NCBI GenBank assembly: GCA_026770025.1
Contig: JAMXDE010000021.1
Coordinates: forward strand, 372,001 to 436,000
Reading direction: 5' to 3'
Length of the DNA: 64,000 nt
Origin: Craspedostauros australis
Lineage: Eukaryota > Bacillariophyta > Bacillariophyceae > Mastogloiales > Achnanthaceae
Shown one piece after another: positions 1 to 11,323 of this stretch (within the stretch, counting starts at the first letter, position 1; every line of letters starts with the position of its first letter). The notes beneath the pieces were generated by a model that saw only the letters and a list, made by a program, of their open reading frames with translations, made no database searches and was not told where the DNA came from. The position numbers were made by a program, and so were the translations under genes.

Positions 1-261
1 GACGAGTTTGAGATTCATCTTCTTCCTGCCATCGACGGTGGTGCCATGTATCAAGATACTGGGTAGCGGTGCCTGCATGCGGATTGGCTGATGATGCTGA
101 CGGAAGTTCTCCGGCGACGTGAGATGATTGTAGCTTGCGCTGTGGCTTGCGCTTTGGAGACTGGTGAAAGTTGGCTGCCCATGCTGTTTGGATGGTGATT
201 GGAATTGCTGCTGTGAAGTGTCAAGCCCAAAAGTCTGTGTCCCATCGTGCTGTGGCGGCAT
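1..261 (-). CDS. 5' part of an unrecognised Q/S-rich protein gene, cut by the left edge
   Basis: The minus strand is open from an ATG at 261 to base 1, giving 87 residues that run off the window. The protein starts MPPQHDGTQTFG, is rich in Gln, Ser, His and Pro for about 60 residues, then becomes more structured (PLPSILIHGTTVDGRKK). The frame stays open upstream to about 382, with the same Gln/Thr/Ser-rich composition, and an acceptor-like ATACAG ends at 383. An upstream coding exon is therefore possible and the start could be earlier. Another minus-strand frame across the same DNA gives a longer open frame (51-740) but has scrambled composition. The Q/S-rich N-terminus would suit a regulatory protein, but no family is recognised. 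Confidence 0.5.
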   Translation of the reverse strand, partial: MPPQHDGTQTFGLDTSQQQFQSPSKQHGQPTFTSLQSASHSASYNHLTSPENFRQHHQPIRMQAPLPSILIHGTTVDGRKKMNLKLV

Positions 262-2130
262 GTTGGTGATAAGACGAGGTGAGATGGTGGTTTGTTCTGT
301 CGTTTGCGAGGGTGGATTGGAATGGGTTGGTGTGCTTGATTTGCTTTGAGTTCCTGGTTCTTCTGTTTTGTGACCTGTTTGGCTGTATTATGGTATGAGT
401 GTTTGATAGATTGGTCGAGTCGGTGATGGTGGCAACGATGGTGGCAACGATGGTGGCAACGATGACGACAACGATGATGTTCATGAAGACATTTGCAAGG
501 ATGTTTGTGGCTACGGTTGCGTGTTCCACTCCACTCGGCTGGGCTCAGATCGGCTCGATTGTTTGTGTTGCGCTCCTGCATGTGTTCGTGCTCGTACGTT
601 TGTGACATCCACGAATCCATCACACAGACGTGTCTGCGGCAAATCAAAGCGAAAAACGATGCCAAAAATTCGCCGCGTTCGCGAAATTTGTGGCTCTCGT
701 CGACACGTGGTGAAATTTGACGCCACCGATTATCGTCCAAGAGAGAGAGAAGGAAAGCAGGACTGAAGGAGAATTGGTTCCACGAACACAGAATGGGGTG
801 AGAGGTCTATCATATCCATTGAGGTGCACGTGGGACACAACATCCCAGTCGTTGCCGATGCAGGAGTTCCAGTCTTCAATTGCTGCTGCTATGCTCAGTT
901 CTTCCACGTTGTAGAAGCGGAAGTGGAAATGCTTGGAATTGCACAGTCACAGATTGCACACTCATCACCTTTTTCCGATGTTGGCGATGTTCATCACGTT
1001 CGTCCCATTCATCTTGTACTTGTACTCATACGGGCAACTACTCGAAGATTCGTGGCCTACGAGGTCGTCTTGATGGAGACAGTCTTATTGCAGACAGTAC
1101 CGAAAACGGGACCGTGGGACGTGGGACGTGGGACGTGGAACTACGAGCGTGTTGGGCAGCCACACGAGACCAATTACTTATCTAGACACGATAGATAGGC
1201 TTAGATACGAACACGGAAATTGAACCTCGTTGTTCGCTGGGTTTCGGCGAAATAGGCGAACCGACAAGTTTGACTGTATTGCGATTCATTCGACCACAAT
1301 GTGCGACATTCGAGATTCTCCTCCCACCGAACTTTGTCGCCGACATCAGCAGCGAAGTCGTGAGGAGGAATGGTCACAGCGCTTGTGTTGTGGCGAAATG
1401 GCATCCCAGTTGTTCTCGGTGATAAAACGCCCCAAACGATGGAGGGAGATGCCCTTCCGGGTGGCGGCACAGCGCTTTGCGTTTGGGTCACCGCCGACTC
1501 CCTCTTGTGTCCGTTTCTCTTGTGGCGCTTTCGTTGTTTTGCTTTTCTCTGCTGCGGTCTTGGGCCGCCCACCAACCCATCTACCATACCGTATTCATCT
1601 TTGCATCCATCGACAAGCCTCGAATCTGGCCATCGCCATCGTTTGCTTGTGATCAATTGAATGCAACAGGAAGAGCAACACAGAGCAAGAGCAACAATAG
1701 TCACCCAAAGAGCCGCAGCTACAGCCACAACGGGAACTGCTGCGAGTCGTGCGATATAGTCGCGCCATCGTCCTGCAGAGCGAATTCATCACGAAGGGAG
1801 ATTCGCAGAGAGCTTCGCCACCACCCACAGACGCTTGCATCTGTGTCCTTCCCGTCAGCGCAATCGAAGCTGCAGCCACAGTTGCAGTTGCATCCCCAGC
1901 GAGAGGCAGCGCTTGAGAGTACTTGGGGCGGCGAATTCGACAGCACAAGTTGAGCGTTACGCTGCGCTGCTCTACACTGCACTGCACTGCACTATACTGC
2001 ACGAGTACTCGCGAGCACAAGCTCAACTCTATTCAATTGCACAATTGCGTGCAACTATACCAGAGAGTATCCAAGAGCGCAACCGTAAACATACCAGCAC
2101 AGTGCAGCACAGCACAGAACAACATTCCAA
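262..2130. other. Intergenic region without a convincing gene
   Basis: This stretch holds a short tandem repeat at 425-463 and a threefold GTGGGAC repeat near 1111-1135. A minus-strand open frame at 1201-1728 has its first ATG only at 1590. It reads somewhat protein-like near its end, but has no recognisable family and competing open frames on the other strand. The last 50 bases before 2131 are rich in CA and CAG, like the leaders of other genes here, and probably form the 5' UTR of the gene at 2131. Confidence 0.5.
425..463. repeat. Three tandem copies of a 12-bp unit (GATGGTGGCAAC)
   Basis: Three perfect or near-perfect copies lie head to tail, followed by GATGACGACAACGATGATG. They sit just upstream of the partial gene at the left edge, in what is probably its intron or 5' flank. 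Confidence 0.8.
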
Positions 2131-3216
2131 ATGACTTACCTGGACAACGATGACGAGAGGCTGTCACCGCACGGGATTGAATTCATCGTGGGCTTCTCCG
2201 TGCTCGCTGCTGGCTTCGTGATCATCGCCTTCTCATCCTTCATCATGGCATCCAACGACCGGACCTTCTACGAATGGAACGCCATACGGCTAATCTTCCC
2301 CTGGGTCTCCTGCGTCCTGGCTGCCGAGTGCGCCACGCTGGCCTGGGACTCCGCCGAAGGCAACATCGTCAACGAGGCCTGGGCCATCGTGGTCTACATG
2401 GTGCAAGCCACGGTGGCACCCAGCCTCTTCCTCTCCACGTTCGTCAGCACCTACATCGCGCACAGGACCAGATCCATTCCCTTCTGTCTGGTCTACAGAG
2501 GTTCCGGCAAGCCGGAGCAGGGCGACGAGGAACCCATCCAGCGCCTCGTGCGTCCGCCCACCATCATCGCACTCAACCGCCTCTTCGGCATCGCCCTCCT
2601 CATCCTCACATTCACCATCAACTTCGATGAGGTCTTCGACGACGATCTCGAGCTGCCGGGTCGATCGGGATGGTACACGGTCATTACGGAAAGCGATGGT
2701 GATGAGAGATTCGCAGTGTTTGTCAGCCTCATACCGATGACCTTGGTCAGCGTACTCTGCTTCTACTTCGCCATCCTGCTATGGAGGTACGGCACGGTCT
2801 TCTCCATGACGATATACCCCTCGATGATCAACCCGTGGCTATTTCCCGTCATCGGCGTCTCCTTTCTGTTGGCGGGACAATGCGTCGGATCCAGGTTATT
2901 TCCCATATTATCCAACGCCGGCATCTTCCTCTACGTTCTGTGCCTCTTCCGCATCCTCATCGAGATCCAGCGCGACGTCAAATCGGCACACGATCTCGGT
3001 CATTTCCTTGACGCCCTGGGCGATGAGGAGGCCGTGGGATCGGTCATCAACGACCGCAGTCACCTCGGCGAGTCGACTTCCCACATCAAGCCAGTCAAAG
3101 GCTCCAGACGCGCCGACAGGGCAGCGTCAGCCACGACCAAGTCCGTCACGAATGGTGGACGCGGCAGCATGGATTCCGCAGTCAATTCGTTGCCGTCGAT
3201 ACCCTCGATACAGTGA
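2131..3216 (+). CDS. Seven-pass membrane protein of unknown function
   Basis: A single 361-residue frame starts at the ATG at 2131, right after a CA-rich leader. About seven hydrophobic segments can be read: residues ~18-38 (FIVGFSVLAAGFVIIAF), ~52-67, ~83-107, ~148-164, ~194-216, ~226-250 and ~254-276. The last ~80 residues are hydrophilic, rich in Ser, Arg and Asp, and look like a cytosolic tail. Pro and Trp residues lie inside several helices (LIFPWVSC, MINPWLFPVIG). No receptor or transporter motif is recognised, so the seven-pass count alone does not make it a GPCR. No intron is needed. The next gene downstream is convergent, 1.1 kb away. Confidence 0.8.
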   Translation: MTYLDNDDERLSPHGIEFIVGFSVLAAGFVIIAFSSFIMASNDRTFYEWNAIRLIFPWVSCVLAAECATLAWDSAEGNIVNEAWAIVVYMVQATVAPSLFLSTFVSTYIAHRTRSIPFCLVYRGSGKPEQGDEEPIQRLVRPPTIIALNRLFGIALLILTFTINFDEVFDDDLELPGRSGWYTVITESDGDERFAVFVSLIPMTLVSVLCFYFAILLWRYGTVFSMTIYPSMINPWLFPVIGVSFLLAGQCVGSRLFPILSNAGIFLYVLCLFRILIEIQRDVKSAHDLGHFLDALGDEEAVGSVINDRSHLGESTSHIKPVKGSRRADRAASATTKSVTNGGRGSMDSAVNSLPSIPSIQ

Positions 3217-4362
3217 TGCGAAACATGCAATGCAACGATACGAATGGATGGCAGGCAGTGCGTGGAAGCGCGCCGCGTCTTTCATTTATGTGCCCATGCA
3301 GGGGTGAATCGGATTCGTTCATTCTGGCTGATTCGCACGGTTCAGTTGCACGCTTGTTGGAGCCATGGCAGGTGCTGTGGTGGATGGATGTGAAGTACGA
3401 GGACGGAATGAATAAATGAGAGAGTAGGTCAAGGAACAGATCATATGGATGGCACAATCCATGACCAGCAGCAAGCACAGCACAGCACAACCGGACGGCT
3501 TCGCTCAACACGGGCATGCGTCGTGGCTTGGCACAAAGCGATGGACAGTGCACGCCATCGACGAACGAATTCCTGCATGTGCACGGCCAGGCGTTCGTAC
3601 CGCATGTTGACGCGGGCAAGTTCTCCACTCTTCGCAAGCATGATGATGACGAGCCGCCAAACGAATGAACCAACCAACTGACCAACGATCAATAAACGAA
3701 TGTGGATCCTCTGGACATGGCCCCAGATCTCCAAGTAGAGTCGTGTCGCAATTCATAAACACCAATGAACATTGATCCATGGATGTGCACAAAGTACGAG
3801 CTACGATGCTCAGGTAATGAACCCGGAGCAACGCAACGCAATACAGTACCCCAACCTCTGAACATCGTGTTCACAAGCTCCTCGCCTATATCTCGCCAAG
3901 CCACCAGTGAGACAGACTGGGCCACCACGTGCACCACACCCAAAAGTAAAGCTATCATCATGTTGAAAACTGCTCCAGACCAGAGCATGGTACTCCGATA
4001 GATACTTGTACTTCACGTCACTCCAACAGCACTATCACGCATCCCAATACAAGCTAGTCCGCATAATAATATGAAGCTACTGTTACATCTTGTAGGCCAA
4101 GGGTATCCGCCACCCCCAATGCCCCAGCATTCCAATCCAGTGCACGAACGTAGTCCTGATCAGCACCGAGCCATACGTAGAATAGGCCACCATACGGTGA
4201 AGTATGGCACTCTGCCATACACAATACCGTCTCTCCATGGACCTCCACGCATCCTCGTCCCTTCCCCATTGGCACCATCGACACCATTGCGCAGTGCCAT
4301 ATCCCCTGAAACTGCGTCCACGCTCCACTATCGCAATCGTCGGTACGTGCTCTCCACGAGCC
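3217..4362. other. Region between convergent genes, no gene seen
   Basis: This lies between the 3' ends of the seven-pass protein gene (+) and the cyclase-PDE gene (-). Only short open frames with mixed composition occur on both strands. AATAAA at 3411-3416, about 195 bases past the stop of the upstream gene, could be a poly(A) signal. Confidence 0.5.
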
Positions 4363-7300
4363 TCACAATTCATCAAAGCTCGGTTTGGCCGACATCTTCT
4401 TGTTCTTCATCTTCTTTTCCTCCTGGTAGCGCGTCTTGTAGTCCTCAATCGCCTTCTTCCCGGTCAACGCGAACCTCTTTCGATTCTGAAGCGCATAGTT
4501 CAGGTACTCCTGGCTGTGAGCTCCAAAGACACCGCACTCGTCGAGCTTGCGAGCCAGCGGGATGACGTAGTTGTCGAAAAACCAGATCTCGCTCTTGAAC
4601 CAACCCAACGAAGGCTCCGTATTGGAACGATCCAGCTCGTACGCCCTGCTCATCTCCTGGAACAGCCTGTAATTCCATTTCATGTAAATATCGAAGTGCT
4701 GCATGCAGTGGCTGACATCCGAAGCCTGGATGAGATGCTCGATGACGATGGTTGCCTTCAGGTTGATTCCATCGATCTCAGACAATGGGCTGTCTCGGAC
4801 ACGTTCTTGAACACTGCCGGTGACGGGAAGTGGGGCGCCTTCCTCGAAGCCGTCGGAGAATGCCTTGGCCCAGCGACGTTCGCGGATGGCCTTCATGTCC
4901 TTGTCGAAGATGTCTGTGGCTAAGACGATATTCACCATCATCTGTCGGAACCGCACCAGCTCTTTCTGGTTGCAGTAAATCGCGCTGCGAAGGTGGCTGT
5001 AGCGCTCATCCATCAGGAGGTCCCACGCGATGTCGACAGAATTCTGCTCGGCAACAGATTTGTTGTTGTACACGCGTGCCAGCGTGGTCTTCTCGGCCAC
5101 CAGCTGAAAGTTGGACACGCCAGGGTGGTCGACGTCATGGATCAGAGCGCAGAACACGAGCGTGAACTGTGTCAAAGGATCGGTCGCAAGGCCGTGACTG
5201 TATGTGTGCAGATCTTCCTTCGTGAGCTCCTTGTCGGATGCATGATCGTTGTCAGACATGACGATCCGCTTCAGCAGCTTGCTGGTGGACTGTGTGACGT
5301 GCGACGCATGCTCGAAGTTGTGGAATGAGTTCGGCTGGTACATGGACGCGATGGTTGTGACGTAGTCCTTTAGCTCGGATTGGACCAGCTCGTTGAGCTC
5401 GATCGTTTCGGGGTCTGTCTTGAGGAGGCCAATCTTGCTTTCATCAAAGCCAGGGAGGCGGATGATCTCGGTCACTTCATTCAGAGCCGTCGATCCCTCC
5501 CGGAGTCGCAGCGAGGGGCTTTCTTTCGGCTTCAGGTTGACGCCAGTGTCGATGTGAACGGCTGCGATCTGCCTCAACAAGGACGATAGCACTTCGACGT
5601 TCCAGTTCACTAGCCGATTTTGACGCGATGACTGGATGGACAAATCAAATACACGCAGAGGGCATGGCTCGTCGACTTCCGAGTCGACGTCTTCGTCTTC
5701 GTGTGTGTCTCCTGAGGCCCTTGGGGCGATCCAGTAGGTCTACTCGTAATCAGATCATGGGCACGGTGGACGTATGGTTGGCCCATCAAGAGAGCCGAAG
5801 GGGGATGCAAGCAGGGCGTACATGTGGTTGGGTAAGCGAAACAGGCTTTCAATCTGAGAACAGGGCAACGTCATCTTTCCAACAACCATCAAACTGTCTC
5901 CATGCACAACGCATGCAAAACGCATCAATCAAATCTCGGCCCCATGTCCATCCGTAGAATAATCTTTCAAGCACTCCGCGAAGCCCTGCGGAACATTCCA
6001 TGATATACCATACTCGTGGTGGCGCACTCACCTGAATCTCCCCCTTGCCTTTCGCGCTGATGATGTCCTCGCGTTCGTTGACCCAGTGACTTTTGCCAGC
6101 CTCCACGAGCAACTTGGCAGTGGCGCCTGTGCAATGGATTCTGCCCACCTGTCCATTCGATTCCATGCGCGCGGCCGTGTTCACAGTGTCGCCGAACAGT
6201 TGGAACCTGGTCTTTTCACCCTTCAGCACGCCGGCAGCCACGGGTCCGCTGTGGAGGCCGACTCGCATCCGGAGTTCACCCGTGTCAGGACCAAGCGACA
6301 GCTCCAGACTCTTGGTGACTTCGTTCATCTTCGTCAAACATTGCGAAGCAAACCGGGCCATGCGCAGTGCATGGTCAGGCTGTGCAACTGTGATTAAAGC
6401 GGTTGTTCGGACGGTTGGTCGCAAGCACCAGTAAGAACAGCAATCACATTGTGTACCATACAACGAAGCAAAGGTGTACGAGGATGGAATTGAAGCTGTT
6501 TCGTGAGTGGAAGTGCGCACGTGCTTGGCAGAGCTATGGGAAAGGCAAGCGCAAGTATATGCAGACAAAAGTCACATTGAATCCAATCCAATCCAATCCA
6601 ATCCAATCTAGTCCAGCCCAATCAAATCAAATCAAGCTCACGAGTTCACGAAGCTTTGCATTTGTCATGAGATAGAATGGGAGTGGATGACACATGATAC
6701 GAGTGCAGCGTACAGAGTACGGCTACTTACCGGGAAGCCCCGTGGCTGCAACGTAGCAATCTCCAATTGTCTGATGACCGTGTGAGGTGGAATACGTGAA
6801 AAAGAGAATTCAGTCAGAAGGAGTTTTCCCAGAGCATGTGAATGAGCGACACGATTCAGGTTGGATTCCAACAAAGCACACTCCCCCTCTAGAGAGAGCA
6901 GTACATGGATCCATTCAGGACTTCATGGAACCGCGCTGGAATCGCGTACACCGATCTGTTCCCAACTTACCTCCACCTTGAACACGAGGTATCGCTTTGC
7001 CAGACCATCGAAGTTGTGATAAAGCGTTTGGAGTAGAGTGAAGACCTGTTTGAAGATGGCAATAAATTGTCACATGGCGGATCATTCCAGGCGAGTTGCC
7101 GCAAAGAAATGGAAGAATAACGCACAAGAGAGAGAGAGAGATGGACGGATTGTGATTATTTGTGAGTAATACAGCGAGAGATGAAGCACTTACGAGATTG
7201 GGTATTTTTGATACCCAATTGCAGAACAGGATGGATAAAAGCACCTTCACGACAAATCCAGCAGTAGAGAATACGAATACAGTCACATACACACTGAACA

Positions 7301-9340
7301 TACCTGCTGAGGCTCACGCTCGCTACTCCAAGCGGTGAATCCGACAATATCTGCGAACAGGATGGTGGTTTCGGGGAAAGTGTCAGCCAACGGGCCACCG
7401 CCGGTGAGACCGTCCACGTCGAATGTCTTCGCCTTGAGCTTAGCGAATTCTTTGGCTGCGGGATTGTGTTGCAGGAAGCTCTTGATCTTCATCTTCTCTG
7501 GCTCCATTCTGTGCATGGACTTGAGAGTGTTGTCCGTTGTGTCGCGACGGATTCGACTCGTGTGCTTAGACCCGAATGATAGGAATCCTCTCGGTGAAGC
7601 GGGCCTCTCCCGTGCACCCTGGCTGTCGGAAGCTTCAATGTCGCCGCCTTGCCCTTGAGACATCTGTTCGTCGTACAACCGTTTGCGGACCGCTGCAGGG
7701 AACATTGACTTGACGATGGCGTTGGCCTGCTCTGCCTTGGAAAGCACGATGCGCTGCCTGGCTTCGACATTGCGATCGTAACATAGCATAATCAGGATGG
7801 TTGCCAGGAAGATGCAAATCACAAGAACGAGGAAGTAGACTGGCCGGTCGGAGAGGTACTCATCGCGGGTCTCATCGGTGGGGTACAGATGCAGAGTGTA
7901 GGACTCGCACATCTGTCCAAGAGACTTGCCTTTGTATCTATGCACAGAGGATTGCAACTCGGGGAAATCGAAGATGTTGGACGACTCCACATGGAAGTCG
8001 TTGTTCTCATGAAGGTCCCGCGGTCCGACGTAATCGACGGTCTGGCCCGGCGTGATTTGGAAGGTATGGTACGCATCGGGATCGCAAGAGTTGGCGAGAA
8101 CAACGTCCATCGCAGGTGTGTCAGGTGGGAGAATGTTTGCAAAGTACGACTCCCAGTAGATGCCAACCGTGATGATGCCAACCACATCCTGACTGGGCCC
8201 AAGGCTGTCGAAGACTGGAAAAAACCACAGGGAGAGTGGCGAGTTCTTCTGCGTGTTGGTGGTTTGAGCCGAATCAATCAGGGCCTGGAGCACGTAGTCA
8301 TCGTCGCTGGCGACCGTGACATCGCCCACCAGGGCTTCCTTGGAGTCCAGGACCCTTTCGAGCTCGGTGGTGAAATCGCCCTGTGCCAACAAATCCACAT
8401 TGATGAGATCATGGATCACGGGCGAAGTGTGCCAGGTTGGTGAGTACGTGACGACCTCCTGCTGCTCCCCGAGCGATGTTGTTTTGGTGCGTCGAAATGC
8501 GCTGGCATGTGGCAGCGGCACGACGGAACCAGTATCTTTGTCGAATACGGAGATAGAGGAGTGGATGTCGCGGGCAGGTTGCACCGGCGCTTGCTCGTGA
8601 GAGAGGCTAAGCGGGATCCAGTCATCCTGGTGCTCAAGGGAGTACTGCTGCCACTGGGCACGGCTTGCTGTAGTTTCTAGGTCGCCGGGTTGCTCCTCGA
8701 CGACGGGCGTGTAGAGTACGGCGACGGCATCGAGCATGGATTGAACGTCGCCAGCCAGGATACCGTAGGATTCCATTGTGACGTTGGGCCAGTTTGCCGC
8801 TGCTGCAGCTGTTTCAGCGTTCGCGGATGCGTGCAGACCGTGCGATGTCATGGCGATGGAGAGGGCATCCAGAGTTCCAAGCTTGCGTTCCACCATGGCT
8901 TGGAAGGAATCCAGGACCTTGTTGGCCTCGTCCTTGAACTGTGTCTCCATTGTATCCCACTCGTTTTGTCGAAGGATGCGGAAGATGCCGTACGAGACGA
9001 GGATGCACGAAGTGACGAGGAAAAGCAGGATTGCGTATCGAAATCGTTGCACTTGACGCGTCTCTCTCCACCCCAAAGTCGAGTCCTCTAGCGAGTGCGT
9101 TTCTTCTTCCATGGACCCTCTGCTGTTGATGTCATCATCGTCATCGTCATCGTCTGCGTTGTTACCGTTACCATTCTTACCATCATCAACACGCTCGCCG
9201 CCTCCGCCAACAATCCTGCGCAGGCTTTCATTGTTCACGAGCAGGTGTTGCTGGGAAGGAGGGTGGTGATGATGGCGATGATTGCTGGCCGGGCGTGCAT
9301 CCTGGCGTTGCACCGAGTTGTTGCGGTCAGCTACATCCAT
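4363..9340 (-). CDS. Receptor-type guanylate cyclase fused to a cyclic-nucleotide phosphodiesterase
   Basis: Five exons were placed by frame and GT/AG borders: 9340-7304, 7045-6971, 6770-6731, 6387-6032 and 5739-4363, giving 1294 residues. An N-terminal His/Asp-rich cytosolic stretch is followed by TM1 (~100-122), a ~380-residue extracellular region in the position of a CHASE-type sensor, TM2 (~502-521), a signalling helix (NAIVKSMFPAAVRKRL), a class III cyclase domain (~655-840) and a PDE catalytic domain (~950-1280). Metal-binding Asp664 and Asp708, Asn787 and Arg791 are present. Glu704 (KVETIGD) is the guanylate-type base selector, but the partner position, Cys in animal guanylate cyclases, is Gln780. 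The PDE has HNFEH (~976) and HDVDHPG (~1037). The protein should both make and destroy cGMP at a membrane. The ATG at 9340 is the first in frame. Confidence 0.9.
6581..6605. repeat. Five tandem ATCCA units inside a cyclase-PDE intron
   Basis: Perfect pentanucleotide repeat, followed by the degenerate unit ATCTA. It lies in the third intron (6388-6730) and interrupts no exon. Confidence 0.85.
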
Positions 9341-11323
9341 GATGGAGATGGCTGGCGCCTCGCTGGATCCAACGCTTTGCAATGGAATGGCTCTTGGCTT
9401 GGTTTGATTTGCCCCAGCTTGGGCAGGACGCGGAGAGAGTGCGTAAGCTTGGTCCTGGTTTGTTGCAAGTCAGCGAAGCTTCCTGATCTCTTGAGGCGAA
9501 GATGGTAGGCTGCAAGTCTTGTTGTTGTTGTTGTTGTTGTTAAAAGAAGGGAGGAGTTTTGCGAACCCAGAACTTGTGAGATTGACGAGACGAGAGGACG
9601 CAACTGGCTATGATCTGCCTTGAAGAGAAAGCCAGATACACACAATGGGCAGGGCAGCAACTGAGCGTCCTCTCGGAAGACTTTGCACAGAGTCGATCGG
9701 GGACGCAGCGATCACCATCGAAGCAACAGCCAGAATCTGCAGCGGAACTTGGACGGTTCCGAAAATCATCGAATGCGCGAAGTGTTTCTCCCCTCTCCGG
9801 AGAGTGGGATTGGCCCCTGCATCGTGGCGCAGCCGTCGACCATCTTGCCTACCTTGAGAATGACGATAGAAAGTATTGGCCTCCGAAAGGCACGGTCAGC
9901 AAGTTATGGCGTCAGCGTGTTGTGGGACGAGCAGTCAGAACTTTCGAATCAGCGGTGCTTTTGACGCTGCTCTGGACCGAGTCGCTCGCTTCTTGGGTGC
10001 GATGGTGGCTGCCTGTTGTTTGTCTCATCTGCTGGTTGATCTCTCTCTCTCTCTACGAGCGGCTCGTACATGAAGGGAAGCGCGGAAGAAGGAGGAGCAG
10101 TAGTTTGGCGCATTGAGATGCTTCCGTTGACCAAATAGCCATCGCCGACCCAGTGCGAGGAAGGCCTCCCCGAAACACGAGCAACTTGACAGAGGGGTCT
10201 GCCGGTCCCTTTTCCTCTTGGCCTCCAAGGCATCAAGGTGTTGCGGGGGTGCAGAACATGTTTGGCGCTTCCAGACGCACACAGTGCCTGGATTTCGTCG
10301 ACTGACAAAAAGTGGTGTTGCCCGCACTGCGAAAAACCGAACCATGACAGAAATCAGTGACAAGATGTCTTGTTTGTTTCATCTTCGAAGTATCATCGCA
10401 AACTGTTGTCAGTCATGGATAACGAAAAAACCCTTGTTCCACAGAACGGACACAGAAACGCAGCTGTTGTGTGTGTGTGTTGCTGGTGGGAGTAACTTGG
10501 TGGTTTCGTCGCGGGGCGGGTGACCCCACCCTCTCTTCTCACATCTTGGACATGGAAGCGGGCGCGGACAGAGCACAAGGACGGATCCAACCGGGTTGGT
10601 GAGAGATGAAGGGGGAATAGTAGAAAGAGAGAGAGAGAGAGAGCGATCCAAACAGAGAGTTGACGAGTGATCTCACGGAGATGGAGGACGCACCAAGGAG
10701 GCGGAGAGGCAGAAGGATGATGATGAAGGCCAGGCCCTTCCTTCGGTCCAGGTCCGCGTATGGTACCTTCCTGGGAACAATTGGCGACCTGGAGCGTCGA
10801 TTGCTTTCACTCCATGACGGCATCAGTAGTAACACCAATAGCAACAACAATGCGGCGACGACGACAGCACGAATGAAGGCCAACTCCACAAAGGCTACGT
10901 GCTCAGTGGCGCACCCAGAGGAGACACAGCAGTACACTGGCGAGAAGCGAAGCGGATGTTTCATACCTATGGATGTGAAGGCGCGGACGTGCACGAGGCT
11001 CTCAAACGCCATCTGATCCCAGCCTTTTACGCTTGGCCCAACACAGAGAACAACCTCGTATTCCTGCAGAGAGGGAGAAATCTCGCTGTGGAAAATGGAG
11101 ACGTGGCCTCATTTCTTTGAGCAATCAGACGGATGACGACAGTTTGCGTGCTGCAGATTAATGGACATCCTGCTCTGCTACTGTCGTCCTGATGACAGGA
11201 CAATCAAAGCGTGGCGCGATGACGTCCGAGTGTGTCATCCTAGATTAGTATGGCGCTACGAGCAAGAGTAAACGTGTCTCGGCTCACAATCACCTCATTT
11301 ATGCTTTTGGTCTTTATGCGAGT
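9341..11323. other. 2-kb region upstream of the cyclase-PDE gene; one doubtful small gene
   Basis: The part next to 9340 should hold the cyclase-PDE promoter and leader, with a run of about seven GTT units at 9520-9541 (AAC on the coding strand) and a GA run near 10626-10643. Between 10539 and 11120 both strands carry plausible frames. The plus strand has an ATG at 10681 opening an Arg-rich frame (MEDAPRRRRGRR) and a second frame ending at 11120 (IPAFYAWPNTENN); these could be joined by a short intron. The minus strand has 157 codons from 11012 with two hydrophobic runs. Neither matches a known family, so no gene is called. Confidence 0.35.
9520..9541. repeat. GTT trinucleotide run in the cyclase-PDE leader region
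   Basis: About seven GTT units, reading as AAC repeats on the strand of the cyclase-PDE gene, about 180 bases upstream of its ATG. Confidence 0.85.

Noticed and set aside
51-740. 229-codon open frame on the minus strand
   Set aside because: Composition is scrambled (runs of CHHRCHH from the 12-bp repeat). A different minus-strand frame over 1-382 reads better as protein and stays open past the edge.
1201-1728. 175-codon minus-strand frame as a gene
   Set aside because: It has no ATG until 1590, no family features, and overlapping open frames on the other strand of similar length.
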